A DNA stretch of 64,000 nucleotides. It comes from UMGS1889 sp900556055. Its GTDB lineage: Bacteria > Bacillota > Clostridia > Oscillospirales > Ruminococcaceae. Every line of letters begins with the position of its first letter. The stretch's first letter is position 1. The notes beneath the pieces are model-generated. The model saw nothing but the letters and a program-made list of their open reading frames with translations. It ran no database searches and was not told the origin of the DNA. Both the position numbers and the translations under genes were made by a program. Positions 57,889-64,000 of this stretch are shown piece after piece. The stretch lies in contig CABQEV010000007.1 of NCBI GenBank assembly GCA_902463265.1, forward strand, positions 62,001-126,000, read 5' to 3'.

Positions 57889-57980
57889 GATGTTCCCCCT
57901 TTGCGTAAAAAAAGAAACGCTAGGCGGCGTGGAACATCAAAAAATACAGATTATATCGTCACGGCGGCAGATAAACGCCG
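57889..57980 (+). other. Hairpins between rpsZ and rpsH
   Basis: GATGTTCC (57889-57896) pairs perfectly with GGAACATC (57931-57938) around an inner GCGT/ACGC; a second hairpin CGGCG/CGCCG spans 57962-57980, just before the rpsH ribosome site. The A run after the first stem is not a terminator signal on this strand. Confidence 0.55.
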
Positions 57981-58007
57981 CAGTTTCAGATGAGGAGGTT
58001 AACTGGT

Positions 58008-58406
58008 ATGCAAATTACCGATACAATTGCTGATTTTCTGACCAGAGTTCGTAACGCGAACTCCGCAAAGCACGCAACGGTTGACGTTCCCGCTTCAAAT
58101 ATGAAGAAGGCTATTGCACAGATTCTCGTTGACGAGGGTTATATAAAGAGCTATCAGCTTATTGAAGACGGCAAGCAGGGTGTTATCAGAATTACTCTGA
58201 AGTACGGTGACAACAAGTCACAGGTTATCACAGGCTTGCGCAGGGTTTCCAAACCGGGTTTAAGAATTTACTCAAGCTGCGAGGATATGCCTAAGGTTAT
58301 GAAGGGACTCGGCATCGCGATCGTGTCCACATCCAAGGGCGTTATGACTGACAAGAAGGCCAGAGAGCTGAATGTCGGCGGCGAAGTTCTCGCATTCATT
58401 TGGTAA
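58008..58406 (+). CDS. rpsH: Ribosomal protein uS8
   Basis: 132 residues, central to 30S platform assembly (ITDTIADFLTRVRNANSAKH; IVSTSKGVMTDKKARELNVG). ATG 58008 is 8 nt after GAGGAGG. In enterics S8 represses this operon by binding its own mRNA. Confidence 0.98.
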   Translation: MQITDTIADFLTRVRNANSAKHATVDVPASNMKKAIAQILVDEGYIKSYQLIEDGKQGVIRITLKYGDNKSQVITGLRRVSKPGLRIYSSCEDMPKVMKGLGIAIVSTSKGVMTDKKARELNVGGEVLAFIW

Positions 58407-58419
58407 GGAGGAACACACA

Positions 58420-58965
58420 ATGTCTAGAATAGGTAGAAAGCCGATCAGTGTTCCGGCCGGCGTTGAGGTCAAGGTTGACGGAACAACTGTTACCGTAAAG
58501 GGACCTAAGGGTTCACTGACTAACACCTTCAACAAGGATATGATAATCAAGGTCGAGGGCAATGAGATCATCGTTGAGCGTCCTTCCGAGGATAAGCTCC
58601 ACAAGTCTCTCCACGGTCTTACAAGAACACTTATCCATAACATGGTTGTTGGCGTAACAGAGGGTTATTCCAAGTCACTTGATATTGAGGGTATTGGTTA
58701 CAGAGCTGCTAAGCAGGGCAAGAACCTTGTGCTCAATATCGGCTACTCACATCAGGTCATCATTCCTGAGGCAGACGGCATTACAATTGATGTTCCTTCT
58801 GCAAACAAGATCATCGTAAACGGTACAGACAAGCAGGCTGTTGGACAGTTCGCTGCTGAGATCCGTGAGAAGAGACCTCCTGAGCCTTATAAGGGCAAGG
58901 GTATCCGCTATACAGGCGAGCATATCATCCGTAAGGAAGGTAAGGCAGGTAAGGGTAAGAAGTAA
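58420..58965 (+). CDS. rplF: Ribosomal protein uL6
   Basis: 181 residues, two similar domains (SRIGRKPISVPAGVEVKVDG; EIREKRPPEPYKGKGIRYTG). ATG 58420 follows AAGGAGG; the frame is also open 16 codons upstream within rpsH. Confidence 0.98.
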   Translation: MSRIGRKPISVPAGVEVKVDGTTVTVKGPKGSLTNTFNKDMIIKVEGNEIIVERPSEDKLHKSLHGLTRTLIHNMVVGVTEGYSKSLDIEGIGYRAAKQGKNLVLNIGYSHQVIIPEADGITIDVPSANKIIVNGTDKQAVGQFAAEIREKRPPEPYKGKGIRYTGEHIIRKEGKAGKGKK

Positions 58966-59064
58966 TCTTTCCTGTAACTGTAAAATGAGATCCTATTGTA
59001 TTAGAGAATGGGACAGTCTGAAATACCGACTACTATTCTCCGCGTAAAAAGGAGTGAAATTTAA

Positions 59065-59424
59065 ATGGTTAAGCAGATTAACAGAAAAGCTGCAAGAGCT
59101 AAGAGACAGGCAAGAGTACGTGCTAAGATCAGCGGTACAGCTGCTTGCCCCAGACTTAACGTTTTCCGTTCCGCAAAGCACATTTATGCTCAGCTGATCG
59201 ACGACGTTGCAGGTGTTACTCTCGTTTCCGCTTCCAGCATGGACAAGGGCTTCGACGTAAGCGGCGGCAACAAGGAAGGCGCTTTCAAGGTTGGCGAGGC
59301 TATCGCTGCAAAGGCTGCTGAAAAGGGCATCAAGGATGTTGTTTTCGACCGTGCAGGTTACCTGTATCACGGACGTGTAAAGGAACTCGCTGAAGGCGCA
59401 AGAAAGGGCGGTCTGAACTTCTGA
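59065..59424 (+). CDS. rplR: Ribosomal protein uL18
   Basis: 119 residues, binds 5S rRNA (RPRLNVFRS-type block here PRLNVFRSAKHIYAQLIDD, then FDRAGYLYHGRVKELAEGAR). ATG 59065 follows AAGGAG. The 99-bp gap before it carries a GAGAAT/ATTCTC hairpin. Confidence 0.98.
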   Translation: MVKQINRKAARAKRQARVRAKISGTAACPRLNVFRSAKHIYAQLIDDVAGVTLVSASSMDKGFDVSGGNKEGAFKVGEAIAAKAAEKGIKDVVFDRAGYLYHGRVKELAEGARKGGLNF

Positions 59425-59467
59425 TTCAGATACGCACTCGTATAGAATTAACGAGGAGGTAATACTT

Positions 59468-59968
59468 TTGGCAAATATAGATGCTCAGGCTTTAGAGCTT
59501 TCCGAAAAGGTTGTTGCTATCAACCGTGTATCTAAAACCGTTAAGGGCGGACGTATTTTCAAGTTTGCAGCACTGGTTGTTGTAGGCGACGGAAACGGTA
59601 CCGTTGGTTTCGGACTCGGCAAGTCGGGTGAAGTTCCCGACGCTATCCGTAAGGGTATCGAGGACGCAAAGAAGAATTTAATCAAGGTTTCCCTGAAGGG
59701 TTCTACTATTCCCCACGAAGTTATCGGTGAATTCGGCGCAGGCAGAGTTCTTATGAAGCCCGCTGCTCCCGGTACAGGCGTTATCGCAGGCGGCCCCGTT
59801 CGTGCCGTTATTGAGATGGCTGGTATCAAGGATATCAGAACAAAGTCCCTGCGTTCAAACAATGCATGCAATGTTGTAAGAGCTACAATTAACGGTCTCG
59901 CATCCTGCAAATCCGCTAAGGAAGTTGCTGCTAAGAGAGGCAAGTCCGTTAAGGAAATTATTGGATAA
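59468..59968 (+). CDS. rpsE: Ribosomal protein uS5
   Basis: 166 residues, dsRNA-binding fold (EKVVAINRVSKTVKGGRIFK; GAGRVLMKPAAPGTGVIAGG). TTG start, 8 nt after GAGGAGG. Confidence 0.97.
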   Translation: MANIDAQALELSEKVVAINRVSKTVKGGRIFKFAALVVVGDGNGTVGFGLGKSGEVPDAIRKGIEDAKKNLIKVSLKGSTIPHEVIGEFGAGRVLMKPAAPGTGVIAGGPVRAVIEMAGIKDIRTKSLRSNNACNVVRATINGLASCKSAKEVAAKRGKSVKEIIG

Positions 59969-59982
59969 GGGGGATTTCAGTC

Positions 59983-60159
59983 ATGGCACTTAAGATCAAG
60001 CTGGTTAAAAGCTTAAACGGCAGACTGAAGAATCAGATCGCTACTGCCGAGTCCCTCGGTCTCAAGAAGGTCGGTGCTGTAACAGTTCAGCCCGATAATG
60101 CTCAGACACAGGGCAAAATCAAGAAAATTTCCCACCTCGTCGAGGTAAGCGAAGCATAA
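59983..60159 (+). CDS. rpmD: Ribosomal protein uL30
   Basis: 58 residues (MALKIKLVKSLNGRLKNQ, then ESLGLKKVGAVTVQPDNAQT), the normal bacterial size. ATG 59983 follows AAGGGGG, 14 bp after rpsE. Confidence 0.96.
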   Translation: MALKIKLVKSLNGRLKNQIATAESLGLKKVGAVTVQPDNAQTQGKIKKISHLVEVSEA

Positions 60160-60180
60160 TTTAAGGGAGGTGCGAGCTTT

Positions 60181-60621
60181 ATGAAGTTACACGAATTATC
60201 ACCCGCAGAAGGTTCTTCTAAGGAAGTTAAGCGTATAGGCCGAGGCCATGGTTCGGGTCACGGCAAGACCGCAGGCAAGGGACACAAGGGCCAGTGGGCA
60301 CGTTCCGGCGGCGGAGTAAGAATCGGTTTTGAAGGCGGTCAGATGCCTCTCGCAAGAAGAATTCCTAAGAGAGGTTTCAACAACCTGTTCGGCACAACCT
60401 ACACTGTAATCAACGTTTCCGACCTTGAAGTTTTCAAGGAGGGCACTGTTGTTGACGAGGAGCTTCTCGTTGCTTCCGGCATCGTAAAGAAGCTTAATGA
60501 CGGAGTTAAGGTTCTCGGCAACGGCGAGCTGTCCAAGAATCTTACCGTAAAGGCTGCTGCATTCTCTGCATCAGCTAAGGAAAAAATTGAGAAAGCAGGC
60601 GGGAAGGCTGAGGTGATGTAA
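60181..60621 (+). CDS. rplO: Ribosomal protein uL15
   Basis: 146 residues (MKLHELSPAEGSSKEVKRIG, GRGHGSGHGKTAGKGHKG-type glycine tail, FEGGQMPLARRIPKRGFNN). ATG 60181 follows AAGGGAGG. secY starts 1 bp after its stop. Confidence 0.98.
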   Translation: MKLHELSPAEGSSKEVKRIGRGHGSGHGKTAGKGHKGQWARSGGGVRIGFEGGQMPLARRIPKRGFNNLFGTTYTVINVSDLEVFKEGTVVDEELLVASGIVKKLNDGVKVLGNGELSKNLTVKAAAFSASAKEKIEKAGGKAEVM

Positions 60622-60622
60622 T

Positions 60623-61927
60623 GTGTTTCAGACCTTCAGAAATGCTTGGAAGTCTGTGGAGATAAGGAAAAAAATCCTCTACACATTACTCATTCTTGTT
60701 ATTTTCCGTGTCGGATGCGCTATTCCTGTTCCTTTTCTGGACGCTTCGGCGCTTTCCAACATGATGGGCGACAGCGGTAATATCCTGAGCTATCTCGATA
60801 TCCTCTCCGGCGGCGCGCTCTCAAAGGCAACTCTGTTTGCTCTTTCGATCCAGCCGTACATCAACTCGTCCATCATTATTCAGCTGCTCACTTATGCTCT
60901 CCCGCCTCTGGAACGTCTCCAGAAGGAAGGCGAGGAGGGACGCAAAAAGATCCAGAAGATCACAAACGTGGTTTCGATGTTCCTCGCTCTGATAATGGCT
61001 TATGCTTACTACCTCACAATGAGAAGTGCAGGAGCTGTTAACTACACATCAGGCGGATCGGGAGTCTTCGCTGCGATCGTAATCATTGCGGCATTCGTTG
61101 CAGGTTCCTCTCTTATCGTTTGGCTGGGCAACCAGATCAACGAAAAGGGTATCGGAAACGGTATCTCACTGATCCTGTTCGCAGGTATCGTTGCAAGAGG
61201 TCCTTCAGCTGTCCTCAAGATGTTTGCTCTCGCTGAGACAGACAAGAAGATGATCTTCATCGTTCCTCTGGTTCTTATCGTATTTGTTCTGATGATCGGT
61301 TTTATCGTGTTCATGAACGAGTCGGAAAGACGTATTCCTATTCAGTACGCCAAGCGTGTTGTCGGAAGAAAGCAGTACGGCGGTCAGAACACTCATATTC
61401 CTATCAAGGTCGCTATGAGCGGCGTTATGCCTATCATTTTTGCGATGTCTTTCATGTCAATTCCCGCTACGCTGGAGCTTTTCATTAAGCGTCCTGCTGA
61501 TCCTGATGGATTCTGGGAAATTTTCTATGTGGGACTGCTGAACTTCTTCGCATATAACAGCCCTTGGTACGCAATAATCTACTTCCTGCTGATCATCGGC
61601 TTCAACTACTTCTATGTTTCCATGCAGTACAATCCGATCGAGATCGCTAACAATCTCCGTCAGAACAACGGCGGCATCCCCGGTATCAGACCCGGTAAGC
61701 CTACAAGCGATTTCATTCAGAGAGTGCTTTCAAAGATAACTCTTATCGGTGCGATCTTCCTCGGAATCATCGCTATATTCCCGATACTTTTCAATCTTGC
61801 GATACCAAAGCTCAACATCTCGATGGGCGGTACTTCGATCCTCATCATCGTAAGCGTTGCGCTCGAAACCGTAAGAACTCTGGAATCCCAGCTGATGATG
61901 CGTCATCACAAGGGCTTCCTCGAATAA
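60623..61927 (+). CDS. secY: Protein translocase subunit SecY
   Basis: 434 residues with ten membrane segments; the channel of the Sec translocon. The plug and pore region (GGALSKATLFALSIQPYINS), QLLTYALPPLERLQKEGEEG and FFYVSMQYNPIEIANNLRQN are conserved. The start is GTG 60623, right after the rplO stop, with GAGGTGAT inside rplO. Confidence 0.97.
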   Translation: MFQTFRNAWKSVEIRKKILYTLLILVIFRVGCAIPVPFLDASALSNMMGDSGNILSYLDILSGGALSKATLFALSIQPYINSSIIIQLLTYALPPLERLQKEGEEGRKKIQKITNVVSMFLALIMAYAYYLTMRSAGAVNYTSGGSGVFAAIVIIAAFVAGSSLIVWLGNQINEKGIGNGISLILFAGIVARGPSAVLKMFALAETDKKMIFIVPLVLIVFVLMIGFIVFMNESERRIPIQYAKRVVGRKQYGGQNTHIPIKVAMSGVMPIIFAMSFMSIPATLELFIKRPADPDGFWEIFYVGLLNFFAYNSPWYAIIYFLLIIGFNYFYVSMQYNPIEIANNLRQNNGGIPGIRPGKPTSDFIQRVLSKITLIGAIFLGIIAIFPILFNLAIPKLNISMGGTSILIIVSVALETVRTLESQLMMRHHKGFLE

Positions 61928-61977
61928 AATATAAGCCCTATTGCAGCAATGCATGACTTTCTGAAAGGATGGAGAAT

Positions 61978-62610
61978 ATGAACCTTATTCTTTTAGGCGC
62001 TCCCGGCGCAGGCAAGGGTACTCAGGCTGAGGTCATCAGCAATACCCTCAATATCCCGCAGATTTCAACAGGAAACATCCTCAGAGCCGCTGTTAAAAAC
62101 GGTACTGAGTGCGGACTTAAGGCTAAGAGCTTTATGGATGCGGGAGCACTCGTTCCCGATGAAGTTGTTATCGGCATCCTGAAAGACAGGATCGCTGAAG
62201 ATGACTGCAAGAACGGCTTTATCCTCGACGGCTTCCCAAGAACTGTTCCCCAGGCTGAGGCTCTCGAAGCTATGGGCGTTCAGATCGACAAGGTCATCGA
62301 GATCTCCGTTCCTGACGAGGCTATCAAGGCTCGTCTCGGCGGCAGAAGAGTCTGCGAAAGCTGCGGCGCTACCTATCACATCGAATTCAATCCTCCAAAA
62401 GTAGAGGGTAAGTGCGATAAGTGCGGCGGCAACGCAGTTCAGCGTAAGGACGATGCTCCCGAAACTGTTATCGACAGACTGAAAACCTACCACGAAGCAA
62501 CTGCTCCGCTCGTAGATTTCTACAAGAGCAAGGGCAAGCTCAAGACCGTTATCGGACAGAGCGAGGTTTCCGAAACATCTAAGCTCGTTCTCGAAGCGGT
62601 AAATGCCTGA
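61978..62610 (+). CDS. adk: Adenylate kinase with zinc LID
   Basis: 210 residues. It interconverts ATP, AMP and ADP. P-loop GAPGAGKGT near the start, DGFPRTVPQAEAL for AMP, and a LID with CESCGATYH and CDKCGG, a four-Cys zinc site typical of Gram-positive enzymes. ATG 61978 is used since the ATG three codons earlier abuts AAAGGATGGAG. Confidence 0.97.
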   Translation: MNLILLGAPGAGKGTQAEVISNTLNIPQISTGNILRAAVKNGTECGLKAKSFMDAGALVPDEVVIGILKDRIAEDDCKNGFILDGFPRTVPQAEALEAMGVQIDKVIEISVPDEAIKARLGGRRVCESCGATYHIEFNPPKVEGKCDKCGGNAVQRKDDAPETVIDRLKTYHEATAPLVDFYKSKGKLKTVIGQSEVSETSKLVLEAVNA

Positions 62611-62630
62611 TTTGAAAAGAAGGCGGTTTC

Positions 62631-63380
62631 ATGATAAATATCAAATCAAAGACTGAGCTTGAGAAAATGCGCATTGCAGGCAGAATAACCGGCGGCGCTA
62701 TTGAAGCTGCAGGACGTTCGATCAGACCGGGCATGACAACCAAGGAACTCGACAAGGTCATCCATGATTATATAGTATCCCATGGCGCTAAGCCGTCTTT
62801 CCTGGGATACGGCGGTTTCCCCGGCTCGGCTTGTATCTCTATAAACGATGAGGTAATTCACGGAATTCCGGGACACAGAAAGATCTGCGAGGGCGATATC
62901 GTAAGCGTTGACGTGGGAGCTTATATAAACGGCTACCACGGAGACAGCTGCAAGACCTTCGCTGTCGGTCAGATCTCCGATGATGCGGCAAGGCTCATGA
63001 AGATCACCGAAGAAAGCCTGTACAAGGGAATTGAACAGGCGGTTGTCGGAAACAGACTGGGAGATATCTCTCATGCTGTTGAGGAGCATGTCGTTTCAAA
63101 CGGTATGGCTGTTGTCAAGAAATACGTCGGACACGGCGTGGGACGTGAGCTTCATGAATCCCCCGAGGTTCCGAATTTCGGAAAGGCCGGACATGGTCCG
63201 AGACTTGTTGCGGGAATGGTCATTGCCATCGAACCGATGGTAAACCTGGTCGGTGAGGATGTAAAGGTTCTTCCTGACGGCTGGACCGTTCTTACAAAAA
63301 GCGGTTCGTTATCCGCTCACTTTGAGCATACGGTTGCGATCACGCCCGACGGTCCCGTTATTCTCACAAATCCCAACTGA
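62631..63380 (+). CDS. map: Methionine aminopeptidase type I
   Basis: 249 residues. It removes the initiator Met co-translationally. The five metal ligands are seen in VDVGAYINGYHGDSCKTF (two Asp), GHGVGRELHE (His), IAIEPMVN (Glu) and FEHTVAI (Glu). ATG 62631 follows AAGGCGG. The next gene starts 14 bp on. Confidence 0.97.
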   Translation: MINIKSKTELEKMRIAGRITGGAIEAAGRSIRPGMTTKELDKVIHDYIVSHGAKPSFLGYGGFPGSACISINDEVIHGIPGHRKICEGDIVSVDVGAYINGYHGDSCKTFAVGQISDDAARLMKITEESLYKGIEQAVVGNRLGDISHAVEEHVVSNGMAVVKKYVGHGVGRELHESPEVPNFGKAGHGPRLVAGMVIAIEPMVNLVGEDVKVLPDGWTVLTKSGSLSAHFEHTVAITPDGPVILTNPN

Positions 63381-63394
63381 TACGGAGGAGTACC

Positions 63395-63637
63395 GTGGAA
63401 ATAAGAGTCGGCAGCATAGTAAAGTCCGCTTCGGGACACGATAAGGGCATTTACCATGCGGTGGTTAAACTTGAGGGTGATTTCGCTTATATTGCGGACG
63501 GTAAGCACAGGCATATCGACAATCCCAAGAAAAAGCGATTAAAACACCTGAAACCAACCAATGCTTATACGGATACGGCAGACATAACCGATAAAAAACT
63601 GAGAAACCTACTGCGGGAATATAATTATCCCGTTTAA
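63395..63637 (+). CDS. KOW-domain RNA-binding protein
   Basis: 80 residues, similar to the L14e/KOW-like proteins often placed between map and infA in Firmicutes. The KOW segment is RVGSIVKSASGHDKGIYHAV; the basic patch KHRHIDNPKKKRLKHLK would bind RNA. Precise role unknown. GTG 63395 follows GGAGGAG. Confidence 0.85.
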   Translation: MEIRVGSIVKSASGHDKGIYHAVVKLEGDFAYIADGKHRHIDNPKKKRLKHLKPTNAYTDTADITDKKLRNLLREYNYPV

Positions 63638-63657
63638 CCTCAAGGGGGTACGAAAGC

Positions 63658-63876
63658 TTGTCTAAAGAAGACGTAATCGAGTTAGAGGGTACGGTTCTGG
63701 AGGCTCTTCCTAATGCAAATTTCCAGGTTGAGCTGGCAAACGGCCATCAGATCCTTGCCCATGTTTCAGGCAAACTCAGGATGAACTACATCCGAATTGT
63801 TCCCGGAGACAAGGTAACAGTTGAAATGTCGCCTTATGATCTCACAAAGGGAAGAATTACCTGGAGATCCAAATAA
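63658..63876 (+). CDS. infA: Translation initiation factor IF-1
   Basis: 72 residues, complete OB fold (DVIELEGTVLEALPNANFQV, HVSGKLRMNYIRIVPGDKVT, YDLTKGRITWR). TTG start after AAGGGGG. Confidence 0.97.
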   Translation: MSKEDVIELEGTVLEALPNANFQVELANGHQILAHVSGKLRMNYIRIVPGDKVTVEMSPYDLTKGRITWRSK

Positions 63877-63918
63877 TCCGAAGTTGCCGCAGTAAAAATT
63901 ACTGAGGAGGTAATCAAA

Positions 63919-64000
63919 ATGAAAGTAAGACCTTCAGTTAAGCCTATTTGCGAAAAGTGCAAGGTAATCAAGCGCAAAGGCAAAATCATGATTATCTGCG
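63919..64000 (+). CDS. rpmJ: Ribosomal protein bL36, 3' end outside the window
   Basis: The first 27 residues are present (MKVRPSVKPICEKCKVI, KRKGKIMIIC), including three of the zinc ligands; about ten residues lie past the edge. ATG 63919 follows GAGGAGG. Confidence 0.95.
   Translation, partial: MKVRPSVKPICEKCKVIKRKGKIMIIC

Overview
The window looks like chromosome of an anaerobic, spore-forming Firmicute of the class Clostridia, most likely a Ruminococcus-type member of the Oscillospiraceae. Reasons: an uninterrupted sporulation sigma-K gene, [FeFe]-hydrogenase maturases HydG and HydF, a fused AdhE, a tryptophan T-box, strong AAGGAGG ribosome sites, textbook sigma-A promoters (TTGACA-17-TATAAT is seen repeatedly) and the Firmicute S10-spc order ending in secY-adk-map-infA-rpmJ. 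The species is an inference; no 16S gene is present. No insertion sequence, prophage, CRISPR array, tRNA or rRNA was found.

Layout. 1-3.3 kb: end of a HAD phosphatase, a LacI-type sensor fused to GGDEF, and a DUF4830 membrane protein. 3.3-6.5 kb: a small defence-like island, an McrB/McrC pair whose McrC has lost its nuclease residues, followed by an AT-rich HigB/HigA toxin-antitoxin pair. 6.5-18 kb (minus strand): adhE, malic enzyme, an unassigned highly structured non-coding block (10.7-10.9 kb), a membrane GGDEF-EAL protein, a GH2 glycosidase, a rhomboid protease and a chemoreceptor. 18.3-25.9 kb: rnhA, azlCD, a hydG-TPR-TPR-hydF operon and a parvulin-like lipoprotein. 26.1-34.5 kb: sigK, a small DUF6514-like gene, then a complete trpE-G/D-C-F-B-A operon behind a Trp T-box. 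34.7-50.4 kb: gdhA, a pilT/CobU-like/GAF-GGDEF operon, a CHASE2 nucleotidyl cyclase, a c-di-GMP (GEMM-I) riboswitch in front of a large FecR/InlB-repeat surface protein, a MATE exporter, a beta-lactamase-fold hydrolase, HicA/HicB and a lipoprotein. 50.6-64 kb: the S10-spc ribosomal protein cluster with secY, adk, map, a KOW protein, infA and the start of rpmJ.

How the genes fit together. Second-messenger signalling is the strongest accessory theme: three diguanylate-cyclase proteins (sensing a small ligand, a membrane cue and a GAF cue), one of them also carrying an intact EAL domain, plus a class III cyclase, a PilT motor, a chemoreceptor and a c-di-GMP riboswitch whose target is a predicted surface protein. 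Metabolism points to mixed-acid/ethanol fermentation with hydrogen production (AdhE, malic enzyme, HydG/HydF) and NADP-type glutamate dehydrogenase for ammonia assimilation.

Long gene-free stretches. 2246-2557 holds the divergent promoter of the LacI-GGDEF gene and otherwise nothing recognised. 10512-10910 holds the malic-enzyme promoter and the structured block. 27094-27940 holds an 8-bp hairpin, CTTAGCAC repeats, a palindrome over the trp promoter and the T-box. 50373-51002 holds two divergent promoters and a structured S10 leader of about 310 nt.
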